Source: Candidatus Mailhella merdavium (lineage in GTDB: Bacteria; Desulfobacterota; Desulfovibrionia; Desulfovibrionales; Desulfovibrionaceae). From it: DNA of 55,482 nt. The stretch covers positions 1 through 55,482 of the forward strand of contig DWXS01000016.1 in NCBI GenBank assembly GCA_019119045.1. The letters run 5' to 3'. The notes under the pieces were generated by a model. The model did no database searches. It saw nothing but the letters and a program-made list of their open reading frames with translations, and had not been told where the DNA came from. Of the stretch, positions 25,781 through 35,813 are shown piece after piece; position 1 is the stretch's first letter; each line of letters starts with the position of its first letter. The position numbers were made by a program, and so were the translations under genes.

Positions 25781-26941
25781 ATGAAAATGCTCCATACCCG
25801 ACTGCTCACTCCCGGACCCACCCCCATACCCGATCGTGTGCGGCTGGCCATGGCGGAACCCATGATCCATCATCGCAAACCTGACTTCATGGCAGTGATG
25901 GAAGAGACTCAGGGAATGCTGCGCCGTCTGTTCGGTACGGAACAGGTTGTTCTGCCCCTTTCCTGTTCGGGAACGGGCGCAATGACCGCCGCCGTGCATT
26001 GTCTGTTTGAAAAAGGCGAAAAGGTGCTGGTGGCCGAAGCCGGAAAATTCGGCGAACGCTGGGCGCAGATTGCCTCCGTCCGGGGGCTTGAGGTGACGAC
26101 GTTGTCCGCCCCCTGGGGACGCGCCATTGCTCCGGATCGTGTGACCGCTGCTCTGGATGCCGATCCTTCGATCCGCGGCGTGCTGATCCAGCTTTCGGAA
26201 ACGTCTACGGGGGTACAGCATCCCGTACGGGAAATTGCGGAGATAACCCGCAATCGCGACGTCATGCTGGTAGCTGACGGCATCTCTTCCGTAGGCATTG
26301 CGCCGACGCCCATGGATGAATGGGGGGTGGACTGCCTGCTGACCGGATCGCAGAAGGGATTGATGGTTCCTCCCGGCCTTGCGCTGCTTGCCCTGTCCGA
26401 AAGAGCCTGGAAACGTGCTGAAAAGGTGGCTCCTTCCTGCTTTTACTTCAATCTGCTGCGGGAACGGGACGCGGTACGGAGCAAGAATCAGACGCTGTTC
26501 ACCTCGCCTGTCAGTTTGATCATCGGCCTGCGTGAGGCTCTGCGCATGATCTTTGAAGAAGGTCTATCCTCTCTGTACGCCAGACAACGGGCCATGACAG
26601 CCATGGCCAGAGCCGGTATTTCCGCAATGGGGCTTGAGCTGTTCGCACCGGAACACTATACGCTGGGCCTGACCAGCGTGAAAATGCCCGATGGCCTGCC
26701 CTCGTCCGCAGTGACCAGAAAGGCGGCGGAACTGGGAGTGATTATGAGTACCGGGCAGGCTCCCATGAAAGATGAAACCCTGCGCCTAGCCCATATGGGC
26801 TGGGTGGACTGGGGAGATATTCTGGCGGGGCTGCACGCATTGCAGTGGGCCGTGGAAAGCCTGAGTGGGAAGAAGTGCCCGGCCGGTGCGCTGGATGCAG
26901 CAATGAACGCCTGGCATGACAGTATGCGTTCGGAACAATAG
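25781..26941 (+). CDS. Class V PLP-dependent aminotransferase (alanine/serine-glyoxylate type)
   Basis: A 386-residue fold-type I PLP enzyme. The N-terminus LLTPGPTPIPDRVRLAMAEP is typical of alanine-glyoxylate and serine-glyoxylate aminotransferases and related phosphonate or sulfonate enzymes. PLP contacts are CSGTGAMTA, VADGISSVG, and the lysine in LLTGSQKGLMVPPGLA. GGAGG lies 5 bases before ATG 25781. It follows the methyltransferase by 20 bases, so it is probably the last gene of that operon. The substrate pair cannot be assigned from sequence alone. Confidence 0.88.
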   Translation: MKMLHTRLLTPGPTPIPDRVRLAMAEPMIHHRKPDFMAVMEETQGMLRRLFGTEQVVLPLSCSGTGAMTAAVHCLFEKGEKVLVAEAGKFGERWAQIASVRGLEVTTLSAPWGRAIAPDRVTAALDADPSIRGVLIQLSETSTGVQHPVREIAEITRNRDVMLVADGISSVGIAPTPMDEWGVDCLLTGSQKGLMVPPGLALLALSERAWKRAEKVAPSCFYFNLLRERDAVRSKNQTLFTSPVSLIIGLREALRMIFEEGLSSLYARQRAMTAMARAGISAMGLELFAPEHYTLGLTSVKMPDGLPSSAVTRKAAELGVIMSTGQAPMKDETLRLAHMGWVDWGDILAGLHALQWAVESLSGKKCPAGALDAAMNAWHDSMRSEQ

Positions 26942-27095
26942 AAGCCTTGTGTCCTGCGCGGCAGGGGGGAAGCTGTCAATTTGCCGCTTGCGGGACTGTT
27001 TCGGACAGGATGGGGCAGCTGATGTCACGCCGGGAAACGGGCGGGACAGATGCTCTGACTCCTCTTGCAGGGGGAATGTATTTCGCCGTGTTCAG

Positions 27096-27125
27096 CGGGG
27101 CAGAGGGCCTATGCTCTCTGCCCCG
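27096..27125. terminator. Hairpin between converging aminotransferase and amidohydrolase genes
   Basis: CGGGGCAGAG and CTCTGCCCCG form a perfect 10-bp stem with a 10-base loop, midway between the two stop codons. T tracts are poor on both sides, so it is a likely but weak bidirectional terminator. Confidence 0.5.
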
Positions 27126-27161
27126 TTCTGCTAAAAAGAGAAAGGTTGCGTCACACGCTGT

Positions 27162-28523
27162 TTATGCCGGACACGACGCATTGAGATGACCGATCCCGGC
27201 GCGCCGCATACAGTTCAGGCACTCGCGTTCCGCATCGCGCAGGACGCTCTCCACGTCTAGCGTCATGAATGTTCCCGCACGATAGAGGAAACGCCCATCC
27301 ACCATGGTATCCGTGACGTTTTCCCTTGTGGCTTCATACACGATTCGCCCTACCGGATCTCTGCCCGCAGCGGGCAGGGTATGCGGCATATTCAGATTCA
27401 GGGCAATCAGATCCGCCTTTTTACCCACTTCCAGAGAACCGAGTTCCGCTTCCTGCCCTATGGCTTTTGCTCCTCCCAGCGTGGCAAGTGTCAGGGCTTC
27501 CTGTGCGGGCAGGGCCAGAGGGTTGTTGAGCAGGGCCTTTTGCAGAATCGAGGCCTGGCGCATTTCCAGAAAGGAATCCATATGGTTGTGAGAGCCGTCC
27601 AGCCCTATGGCGACATTGACGCCCATGGACAGCAGCTCGGCAACGGGGGCGAAGCCCGAGGACATCTTGGTATTTGAGGAAGGACAGTGCACCACATGGG
27701 TGCCCGTGTCGGCCAGAATGCGTTTTTCTTCTTCATTCAGCCACACACAATGAGCAAGCAGTACGTTTTCTCCCGTATAGCCCAGCCTGTGCAGATATTG
27801 CACGTTGCGCATGTGGCGGCTGTTCTCCACCAGAGCGATTTCTCCGAGATTTTCCGAGGCATGGGTATGCAGGCGCAGACCGTTTGCGCGGGCCATGTCC
27901 CGGGCGGATTTCAGCAGGCGATCCGAACAGGAGGGTATGAAGCGCGGGGCCACGGCATAGCGCAGCCGTCCGTTGCCTTTCATGTGCCAGGTATTGAGCA
28001 GCCTTTCCGTTTCCTTCAGGCTGTCCGCCGCGCTTTCCCGCATGGCAGGAGGAACGCCTTCACCCTCGTCCATCATGCACTTTCCGAACAGACCGCGCAG
28101 GCCGCATTCTTCCATGACTTCAAAAATCGCATCCTCGTGTCCCGTCGTGCCCATGTCCACAAGCGAGGTGCTTCCACTGCGGATCAGTTCCAGCGCGGCA
28201 AGGCGTGCGGCAGCGGCGTTGCTTGCGTCGCTGTGTGCAGCTTCCAATGGCCAGATGCGCTTTTTCAGCCAGTCCATAAGTTCCAGATCGTCGCACAGGC
28301 CCCGGAACAGCGTCTGGGTGACGTGCATGTGCGCCTGAATCAGACCGGGCATCAGCACCCGTCCTGTCATGTCCACATGTTCCGCGCCCAGAGCTTCGGG
28401 GCGGGTCGCAAGATCTGTCCCCAGCGCGGCAATGCGATCTCCGTCGACAAGGATATCTGCAAAGAGAATGTCGCGCCGGGGGTTCATGGTCACCACCTGA
28501 CCGCCGTACAGTAAATATTTCAT
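27162..28523 (-). CDS. Amidohydrolase of the 5-methylthioadenosine/S-adenosylhomocysteine deaminase type
   Basis: A 453-residue cytosolic TIM-barrel metal hydrolase. The metal ligands are in order: HMH in LMPGLIQAHMHVTQT, His in RLHTHASENLG, His in VLLAHCVWL, and Asp in AIGLDGSHNHMD. The framing N- and C-terminal beta-sandwich strands (LLYGGQVVTMNP; LGSLEVGKKADLIALN) are standard. Relatives deaminate methylthioadenosine, SAH, guanine or chloro-s-triazines, so the exact substrate is open. It lies downstream of alr on the same strand with a 227-base gap. Confidence 0.85.
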   Translation of the reverse strand: MKYLLYGGQVVTMNPRRDILFADILVDGDRIAALGTDLATRPEALGAEHVDMTGRVLMPGLIQAHMHVTQTLFRGLCDDLELMDWLKKRIWPLEAAHSDASNAAAARLAALELIRSGSTSLVDMGTTGHEDAIFEVMEECGLRGLFGKCMMDEGEGVPPAMRESAADSLKETERLLNTWHMKGNGRLRYAVAPRFIPSCSDRLLKSARDMARANGLRLHTHASENLGEIALVENSRHMRNVQYLHRLGYTGENVLLAHCVWLNEEEKRILADTGTHVVHCPSSNTKMSSGFAPVAELLSMGVNVAIGLDGSHNHMDSFLEMRQASILQKALLNNPLALPAQEALTLATLGGAKAIGQEAELGSLEVGKKADLIALNLNMPHTLPAAGRDPVGRIVYEATRENVTDTMVDGRFLYRAGTFMTLDVESVLRDAERECLNCMRRAGIGHLNASCPA

Positions 28524-28750
28524 ATGTTGCCTCGAAACGATGCGGCAGGAAAAACGGGCGCAGGGTCAGAGTCCCGTGCCGCTGTCGTCAGGGACGACAG
28601 GTGCGCTGTACGTTGCCCACAGACCGGGGAGTCTGTTCACTCTGTCCGGAACTCCGCTGGAAACAGCTCCGAAAGTACGTTCGGGAACGCTTACGGTATG
28701 AGTCCGGACGCGGCGGGGCTGACAAATCTGTGCGGCAGAGGTGGAAGCGT

Positions 28751-29893
28751 CTATCGCTGGATGTGCCCCAGCAGACAGGTGACTTCATAGGGAATGGTTC
28801 CCCACCAGGAGGCCAGTTCGTCGGCCCGGACAGGACGGGATTCTCCACCCAGCACATAGGCCGGATCTCCCGGGTGAACCTCGGGCATGTCTGTGACGTC
28901 AAGACAGGTCATCTGCATGGCTACCCGACCGATGACGGGCGCTCTCATGCCGTTCAGGCTCATCTGTGCGCCGCTCGTGCGACGGTAGCCGTCGGCGTAA
29001 CCGATGCCGACCACAGCCACGGTCATATCGTGATCGGCGACGAAGGTGCGTCCGTACCCCAGACTCTGCCCCGCACGCAGCGGATGCACTTCAAGAACGG
29101 GTGCAAAGACTTCCATGACCGGAGCAAGACCTATTCCAAGAACGTCGCGCCGGGTTCCGTAAAAGGGGTTGCCGCCGTACAGAGCGAAGCCTGGACGGGG
29201 CAGGTCTCCCGCAAGCTCGGGGAAGGCGAGCAGGCAGGCGCTGTTGCCGAGGGAGAGGCGGATCTCCGGGAAGAAATGGCGCAGACCTCTGGCCGCATCC
29301 CGGAATATGTCCGCCTGTTCGTGCGTAAATGCGTCCTGATCAGGATCGTCCGCCACGGCCAGATGGGAAACAAACAGATCGGGGCGCAGCTGAGGGGCGA
29401 CGGCCAGTTTGTCCAGCACCAGAGGAATGTCTTTCGGCGAAAAGCCGAGTCTGGCCATGCCGGTATCGCATTTGATTGCGATGGAAACACTGTGTTTCTG
29501 CCAGTCTCGGGTCAGTTCCGACAGACGCTCAAGCGTTGCCCAGTCATGGATGAGCGGGGTGATCTCGTGCGTGAGCGCAGCCCGTATGTCTTCGTCCATG
29601 GAGGGGAGGGTAGGGGAGAGATTCGGCGTGTCCGCCGCAAGAGGAGAGAAGCCGAGCAGGGCCAGCACTGTTCCCCGTATGCCGGCACGGCGCAGCTCCA
29701 CACCTTCCGAAACGGCCCCGACGGCAAAATGATCGATGTCCTGACTGGCCAGTGTCACGGCGACTGCCAGCAGGCCGTGACCATAGGCGTCCGCCTTGAT
29801 GACGGGCATGAGCGGTTTTCCCGAGGAAAGAAGAAGATCGAGATTGTGCAGCAGATTGTCCAGACGGATACGGGTACGACAGAGAGAGTTCAC
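28751..29893 (-). CDS. alr: Alanine racemase
   Basis: A 380-residue fold-type III PLP enzyme converting L- to D-alanine for peptidoglycan. The PLP lysine is in MPVIKADAYGHGLLA, and the second catalytic base (Tyr) lies in the C-terminal domain near LGYGRTFVADH. GYADGYRR and the C-terminal PYEVTC are family marks. It is divergent from lptD, so the two envelope genes share a short promoter region of about 180 bases. Confidence 0.95.
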   Translation of the reverse strand: MNSLCRTRIRLDNLLHNLDLLLSSGKPLMPVIKADAYGHGLLAVAVTLASQDIDHFAVGAVSEGVELRRAGIRGTVLALLGFSPLAADTPNLSPTLPSMDEDIRAALTHEITPLIHDWATLERLSELTRDWQKHSVSIAIKCDTGMARLGFSPKDIPLVLDKLAVAPQLRPDLFVSHLAVADDPDQDAFTHEQADIFRDAARGLRHFFPEIRLSLGNSACLLAFPELAGDLPRPGFALYGGNPFYGTRRDVLGIGLAPVMEVFAPVLEVHPLRAGQSLGYGRTFVADHDMTVAVVGIGYADGYRRTSGAQMSLNGMRAPVIGRVAMQMTCLDVTDMPEVHPGDPAYVLGGESRPVRADELASWWGTIPYEVTCLLGHIQR

Positions 29894-30078
29894 GATAAAC
29901 CTCGCAGGATGCCCTCCGGCCGCGGATACCGGGGCTTTTTTTCGCGGGCGATGTGTGCTAGAGGTGCAGGACGTTCATGCGTCCCGTCCTGCATCGGGAG
30001 CCTCCGTTCCAGTGGAGGCCTGTCCTTTGGATATGGTATTGCGTCTTGTCTAGGCTTGCAACCCGGAAGAGTCCCCCC

Positions 30079-32469
30079 GTGTATCCGCGTTTTATTTTTT
30101 TACTGCGTTTTTTCCGTCCCTTCCCTGTGCGTTTTTCGGGCAGAGGGAAGCTTGCGTTTTCTTCGCTGGCGATTGTCGCCCTTGCGCTTCTTTTCGGGCT
30201 GTCCGGGCAGGCTTCGGCCATTCCGGGCGTATCCCTGTCCTCCCCTGTCCGCACGGGAGGAGACGCTCCATGGCATCTGACGGCGGATCGTCTGGAAAGC
30301 CTGGATGACGGCGTAATTGTGGAAGCTTCGGGCGATGTGGTGCTGACCCGGGGGCAGGATTATCTCAAGGCTGATTTTGCCCGCTATTATACGGCAACGG
30401 ACTGGGTGTTCGTGCAGGGGAATGTCAGCGTGCGCCTGGGACGGGACGAACTTTCCGCAGCGGAAGCGGAATTCGATCTCAAAAGCAATACCGGCTGGCT
30501 CAAGAACGGCAGCGTATTCATGGCCGGCCCGCACATCACCTTTACCGGAGAAGAGGTGGTCAAGCACTGGGGGGATCGCTATACCTTTCAGGAAGCCAAG
30601 GTCACGGCCTGCGACGGGCCGACTCCGGCCTGGTCGCTGGCTGCGGATCAGGCCGTGGTGGAAATAGACGGCTATGCAACACTTTCTCATGCCACATTCC
30701 AGGTGCTGGATCAGGGGGTTCTCTATGCGCCGTGGATGGCTCTTCCCGCCAAAACAACACGGCAGACCGGACTGCTCATGCCGGACTACGGGTTCAGCGA
30801 CGAACACGGCTTTTTTGCCACCGTTCCCTGGTACTGGGCCATCGACAAGAGCCGGGATCTCACGGTCTACGGCTCCTGGTTTGAAAAGAACGGTCTGATG
30901 CCCTCTGTGGAATATCGTTCCCATGTGACCGATACGGATAAAACCTGGCTCGGCCTTGATTACCTGCATGATGAAAATGCCAAAAGCTATATCCGGGACG
31001 ATCGTTTCTGGCTGCGGGGCATGGGGGACGGACAGATCGGGCTGAGCGGCTGGAAATACAAGTACGATCTGGATTATGTGTCGGACGGGGAATTTCTGAC
31101 GGATTTTCATTCGTTCATGACGGGGTATGATGAGACAAGGGATACCCTGCTGAAAATGTTCGGGCGCGACCTCCCCACCCGGGACAAGAACCGCGTCACG
31201 TCCGGATTCGTCTATCGGGACTGGGAGCGTTTCGGGGTTACGGCGGGCCTGCGCTATGAGGAAAATCCCTTTCTGCGGCAACTGAATTATCGACATGTGA
31301 ATGATACCATTGTGCAGAAGCTGCCTGAACTCAACGCCTATCTGTACAAGGGGCGGCTGTTGCGGAACATGCCCCTTGAAATAGAAGGGGAGGCTTCCAC
31401 GGCCTACATGTACCGGGAAGAGGGAACCAGCGGGATGCGGACGGAGATCCATCCGGTGCTTTCTCTTCCGGTGGATTTGAAATATGGGACGCTGATAGCC
31501 AGCGGCGGACTGCGTCAGACGCTCTATCACAGCACCTCTGTTTCGGGGAATACGCCCCTTGTCGTAGGAGAAGGCGGCAGACGCGATCAGACGGGCGAAA
31601 GCCGCACCATCCCGGAAGTAGACGTGCAGGCTTATACTTCGGCACAGAGAGTGTGGAAATTTACGCCGGATCTCGATGCGGAACAGGTGGGCCGCTATCA
31701 ACTGACGGCGTTGCGGCATACGCTTCAGCCTCGGGTTTCCTATTCCTGGGTTCCCAACGTCGATCAGGAAAAGAACCCCTTTTATGATGAGGATGATCGT
31801 ATTTTGCCGTCCTCTGTGCTGAATCTTTCGCTGACCAATCTGGTGACGCTGAGGCGTGAGCTGCTGAGTTCCGGCTCTGCGGAGGACGGACAGCGAAGCG
31901 GCCTGAGCCTTGTCGATCCCGTCTACAGCGAAATAGCCCGGGTTCGTCTTTCCGGCGGTTATGACTTCCGTGAAGCAAGACGTAAAAAATTCCGTGACGT
32001 ACTGCCGCGCCGCCCCATACTCGACCTTGCGCTCGACACGACCCTGAGTCCGCTGGACTGGCTCAGCCTGTGGAATCAGACTTATTTCTCCATGCACGGC
32101 GAGGGCATTACCAGAAACGACGTGGGCGTGACCTTCACCAACCGGCGCTGGGGGAGCTGGAGCGTGGGGTACAGTCGTCGCAACGGATATTATGACTATC
32201 AGGATATTGTGAAGTATGACAATATCGAAGACATGCTGTTCGACAAACCCCTGGAGCTGGTGACCAACGCACTGGAACTGAAGCTCAATCAACGCTGGAG
32301 TCTGGGTTTCTCCTCTCAGGACGACCTGCTCACCAAGGAAAATTATGAGCGCAATGTCCGTCTGACCTATTCCGATCCCTGCTTCCGGGTGAGCGGATAT
32401 TACAGTTCCGAACGGGACGGAAAGGAGCAGAGCATACGTCTGCGTCTGGAACTTCTGGGTCTCAGCTGA
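30079..32469 (+). CDS. lptD: LPS-assembly outer-membrane protein LptD
   Basis: About 796 residues. A hydrophobic signal segment (FSSLAIVALALLFGLSG, cleavage near QASA) is followed by an LptA-like OstA domain (about 60-200: LTADRLESLDDGVIVEASG) and a C-terminal beta-barrel rich in alternating aromatic strands. It inserts lipopolysaccharide into the outer leaflet together with LptE. The open frame extends upstream to ATG 29977, but that stretch is not signal-like; I prefer GTG 30079, with GGAAG upstream, and this start is uncertain. yifB follows after 19 bases. Confidence 0.9.
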   Translation: MYPRFIFLLRFFRPFPVRFSGRGKLAFSSLAIVALALLFGLSGQASAIPGVSLSSPVRTGGDAPWHLTADRLESLDDGVIVEASGDVVLTRGQDYLKADFARYYTATDWVFVQGNVSVRLGRDELSAAEAEFDLKSNTGWLKNGSVFMAGPHITFTGEEVVKHWGDRYTFQEAKVTACDGPTPAWSLAADQAVVEIDGYATLSHATFQVLDQGVLYAPWMALPAKTTRQTGLLMPDYGFSDEHGFFATVPWYWAIDKSRDLTVYGSWFEKNGLMPSVEYRSHVTDTDKTWLGLDYLHDENAKSYIRDDRFWLRGMGDGQIGLSGWKYKYDLDYVSDGEFLTDFHSFMTGYDETRDTLLKMFGRDLPTRDKNRVTSGFVYRDWERFGVTAGLRYEENPFLRQLNYRHVNDTIVQKLPELNAYLYKGRLLRNMPLEIEGEASTAYMYREEGTSGMRTEIHPVLSLPVDLKYGTLIASGGLRQTLYHSTSVSGNTPLVVGEGGRRDQTGESRTIPEVDVQAYTSAQRVWKFTPDLDAEQVGRYQLTALRHTLQPRVSYSWVPNVDQEKNPFYDEDDRILPSSVLNLSLTNLVTLRRELLSSGSAEDGQRSGLSLVDPVYSEIARVRLSGGYDFREARRKKFRDVLPRRPILDLALDTTLSPLDWLSLWNQTYFSMHGEGITRNDVGVTFTNRRWGSWSVGYSRRNGYYDYQDIVKYDNIEDMLFDKPLELVTNALELKLNQRWSLGFSSQDDLLTKENYERNVRLTYSDPCFRVSGYYSSERDGKEQSIRLRLELLGLS

Positions 32470-32488
32470 TTTTCGTGAAAGGCAAGCG

Positions 32489-34021
32489 ATGATAGCGCGG
32501 CTGATCTGCGGTTCCCTGCATGGTGTGGATGCCTACCGGGTGGATCTGGAAGTGGATTTTTCTCGTCACGGCATACCGGCCTTCGTGATGGTCGGTCTGG
32601 CCGAAGGCGCGGTGCGCGAAGCGCGGGACAGGGTATTTTCCGCACTCCGGGCTTCAGGATTCAAACTTCCCCCTGCCAGAATCACGGTCAATCTTGCGCC
32701 TGCGGATCGTCGCAAGGCGGGCAGTGCCTACGATCTGGCTCTGGCTGTGGGGCTGCTGGCCGCCGGAGGGATCATCGCGGCGGAACGGGCGGAAGGCTGG
32801 GTGCTTGCGGGAGAACTTTCCCTGAATGGAGAAATCCGGAGCGTGCCCGGTATATTGCCTCTGGCCCTGCTTGCCCGTGCCGAAAAGGCAAAGGGAATGC
32901 TGGTTGCGCCGGAGGCCGGAGACGAGGCGGCCGTCGTGGAGGGGCTGACGGTCTATACGCCGCGCACGCTGGGCGAAGCTGCGGCTTTTCTGGCCGGAGA
33001 AACGGAGCTTTTGCCCCATATCTGCAAAGTTTCCCGCCCCGAAACGGCATATAGCGGCGATTTTTCCGAAGTACGGGGGCAGGAACATGCCAAGCGCGCC
33101 ATAGAGATTGCCGCGGCGGGGGCACACAATCTGCTGCTGATCGGCCCGCCGGGCAGCGGCAAGACCATGCTGGCCAGACGTATCCCCTCCGTACTCCCGC
33201 CCCTGTCCTTTGAAGAGGCCCTTGAGGTTACGAAAATTTACAGTGTGGCCGGGCTGCTCGGAAATCGCGGACTGATGACGGAACGTCCTTTCCGTGCGCC
33301 GCATCACACCGTTTCCGACGTGGCTCTCATCGGCGGAGGGACAATACCCCGTCCGGGGGAAGTATGTCTTGCTCACAGGGGCGTATTGTTTCTGGATGAA
33401 CTTCCGGAATTCCGACGTTCCGCTCTGGAGGTGCTGCGCCAGCCTCTGGAAGACGGTATGGTGACCATTGCGCGCGTAGCCCATGCTCTGACCTTTCCTG
33501 CGGACTGTATGCTGGTGGCGGCAATGAATCCCTGCCCCTGCGGATACAGGGGGGATCCCCGTCATGACTGCACCTGCTCGCCTTCCGCACGGGAGCGTTA
33601 TCGCGCCAGACTTTCCGGTCCTCTTCTGGACAGAATTGATTTGCATGTGGAAGTGCCTTCTGTTCCGCGTGAGGAGTTGCAGACGCCTGCCGCCAGACGA
33701 GCGGGAATGGACTCTGCCTCCATGCGGGAGCGCGTGGCCCGGGCCCGGGCCTTACAGACGGAGCGTTATGCCGGAACGCCATGCCGCGCCAATTCCGGCC
33801 TTTCCGGAGCCCTGCTGGACAGGTATTGCGCACTGGACGCCGAATGTGGAGAATTTCTCGGCCTGGCTGCGGACAGACTCGGTTTGTCCGCCCGCGCCTA
33901 TACGCGCATTCTGCGCATTGCCCGCACTATTGCGGATCTTGAGGAAAGTCCGTCCATCCGGCTGCCGCATCTGGCGGAGGCCGTAAACTGCCGGGTGCTT
34001 GATCGGGAGAGGCTGTCATGA
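32489..34021 (+). CDS. YifB/ComM-type magnesium-chelatase-like AAA ATPase
   Basis: A 510-residue protein. An N-terminal Lon-like S16 fold spans about 1-165 (GLAEGAVREARDRVFSALRASG). The AAA ATPase domain has Walker A IGPPGSGKTMLARR, Walker B VLFLDELPEF, and sensor LVAAMNPCPCGYRGDPRHDC with a Cys cluster. A C-terminal Mg-chelatase lid domain follows. ComM homologues are hexameric helicases promoting branch migration during natural transformation; YifB is often annotated only as a chelatase. Its stop overlaps the lnt ATG (ATGA). Confidence 0.92.
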   Translation: MIARLICGSLHGVDAYRVDLEVDFSRHGIPAFVMVGLAEGAVREARDRVFSALRASGFKLPPARITVNLAPADRRKAGSAYDLALAVGLLAAGGIIAAERAEGWVLAGELSLNGEIRSVPGILPLALLARAEKAKGMLVAPEAGDEAAVVEGLTVYTPRTLGEAAAFLAGETELLPHICKVSRPETAYSGDFSEVRGQEHAKRAIEIAAAGAHNLLLIGPPGSGKTMLARRIPSVLPPLSFEEALEVTKIYSVAGLLGNRGLMTERPFRAPHHTVSDVALIGGGTIPRPGEVCLAHRGVLFLDELPEFRRSALEVLRQPLEDGMVTIARVAHALTFPADCMLVAAMNPCPCGYRGDPRHDCTCSPSARERYRARLSGPLLDRIDLHVEVPSVPREELQTPAARRAGMDSASMRERVARARALQTERYAGTPCRANSGLSGALLDRYCALDAECGEFLGLAADRLGLSARAYTRILRIARTIADLEESPSIRLPHLAEAVNCRVLDRERLS

Positions 34022-35661
34022 CTCCACGTCTGTCCGTTCCCCATGTCCTGATGCTTTTGGGAGCGCTGGGGTTGTTTTTCGGCAACGCTAATCCTCTGCT
34101 GCATCTGCCGCTGGTTGCGCTGCTCTATCCCGCCGCTCTGGTATTGCTGGCCCGGGAATCCTTTCCTTTCCGGCGCGGTTGGATTTGCGGCCTTGCCGGG
34201 GCTTCCGCCTCTCTGTACTGGATCAGCTGGGCGGCCCATGATTACGGAGCCTTCCCCTGGCCTCTGGCTGTGCCCTGCGCGGTGCTGCCCGGCGTGTGGG
34301 TGGGCTTGTGGGGCGGACTGTTCTGTCTTGTTCTGTCCCGCTTTTTCCGTATGGGAAATGCCGGACCATTGCGGCGTGCGCTTGCGGCGGGTCTGCTCTG
34401 GTATCTGTTGGAGTGGATGCGCGGCTGGGCGGCAACGGGCTTCCCCTGGCTTACGCTGGGTTCGGCCCAGGCTCCCTGGCCTCTGCTGATTCAGGGAGCT
34501 TCTCTGATAGGTGATTACGGACTGTCCGGGCTGTTTGCAGCCGCAGCCTGCCTTGCGGCGGAGCTTATCTGCTCCCGGGCCTCTTCCGTCCCCATGCGTG
34601 CCGGGGAGCGTGCGGGAGCCCTTGTTGCCTTGATGCTGATTGTGTCGTTTGTTGCAGGCTACGGCATATGGCGTCTGAAAAGCCTGCCGCTTCGCGATCC
34701 CCTGGCCGCAGCCGGGATGGAGAGCAGCCTTTCCCTGGCTCTCGTGCAGGGCAATGTCCCGCAGGATATCAAGTGGGAGCCGGCCTTTCAGGAACATACC
34801 GTTGATAAGTATCTTGAATTGAGCGTTGCTGCTCTTGCCGCCGGAGAGAAGGGTGCGGGCGGAGTCGATCTTGTGGTCTGGCCGGAAACGGCCATGCCCT
34901 TTTATTTTCAGCTCGGAGGGGAACTGCCCGCGCGTCTGCGCGAATTTGCCCGCAATAAGGGAGTATGGCTGCTTTTTGGGGGGCCTGCCCGGAAGGAAAA
35001 TTCTCCCGGAGGCGGAGATTTTTCCCGCGATTCCTCGCTGCGCAATCGCGCTTTTCTGCTGAACCCTGAGGGAATGCCCGAATCTTCCTACGATAAAAGT
35101 CATCTTGTGCCCTTCGGGGAATATATTCCTCCCTTTCTTGATCTGCCGATCTTTGAGCCGCTGCTTCAGGGCGTGGGAGGCTTTTCTCCCGGGGAAGAAG
35201 GGCCGCTTCCCGTCGTGCGCAACGGAAAGGGAGACAGCTTCCGCCTGGGAATGCTGATCTGCTATGAGGCCATTTTCCCGGAAATTGCGCGCGAGCACGT
35301 GGCGCGCGGAGCGGATGTGCTGATCAATATCAGCAACGACGGCTGGTACGGGCGCAGTTCCGCTCCGGCCCAGCATCTCTATCTTTCCGTAATGCGGGCG
35401 GTGGAACAGGGACGCTGGCTCGCGCGCGGCACGAATACCGGTCTGACTGCCGTTTCCGATCCCGGAGGCCGTCTGTGGCTGTTGGGTGGCGGAAGTCCTG
35501 AATCCGGATCGGGACTTTTCGAGGATGCCTGGCTCCGGGGCAGTATATGGCCGGAAAGGGAGCGCAGCGTCTATTTCCATTTGCATCCCCTGCTGCCCGC
35601 ACTTGCGTTGAGCCTGCTTCTTCTTATATTCTTCACAGCGAAGCGGAAACAAAGGGGATGA
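34018..35661 (+). CDS. lnt: Apolipoprotein N-acyltransferase
   Basis: A 547-residue inner-membrane enzyme that adds the third acyl chain to the N-terminal Cys of lipoproteins such as Pal. About six to seven membrane helices occupy the first 230 residues. The periplasmic carbon-nitrogen hydrolase domain follows with the triad visible: Glu in VVWPETAMPF, Lys in SSYDKSHLVPFGEY and Cys in GMLICYEAIFPE. A final helix ends in a basic tail (FFTAKRKQRG). It is translationally coupled to yifB. Confidence 0.95.
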   Translation: MTPRLSVPHVLMLLGALGLFFGNANPLLHLPLVALLYPAALVLLARESFPFRRGWICGLAGASASLYWISWAAHDYGAFPWPLAVPCAVLPGVWVGLWGGLFCLVLSRFFRMGNAGPLRRALAAGLLWYLLEWMRGWAATGFPWLTLGSAQAPWPLLIQGASLIGDYGLSGLFAAAACLAAELICSRASSVPMRAGERAGALVALMLIVSFVAGYGIWRLKSLPLRDPLAAAGMESSLSLALVQGNVPQDIKWEPAFQEHTVDKYLELSVAALAAGEKGAGGVDLVVWPETAMPFYFQLGGELPARLREFARNKGVWLLFGGPARKENSPGGGDFSRDSSLRNRAFLLNPEGMPESSYDKSHLVPFGEYIPPFLDLPIFEPLLQGVGGFSPGEEGPLPVVRNGKGDSFRLGMLICYEAIFPEIAREHVARGADVLINISNDGWYGRSSAPAQHLYLSVMRAVEQGRWLARGTNTGLTAVSDPGGRLWLLGGGSPESGSGLFEDAWLRGSIWPERERSVYFHLHPLLPALALSLLLLIFFTAKRKQRG

Positions 35662-35813
35662 ATCTTTTTTTCGCGTGAGAGGAGGCAGCCTTTCTTCTGA
35701 AAGCCCGGCCCGGGCAGAGCCGCTTCCTCCGGATATGTTTTTTGCCGTCGTACAGAGTTCGGCGGCCTGATCCTGAACCGGGCCTCAGCCCGTCTGTCGA
35801 GAAGGATATCGAC

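Noticed and set aside
30100..32292. 730-codon minus-strand frame opposite lptD
   Set aside because: Shadow of lptD; no domain pattern, no ribosome binding site that fits.
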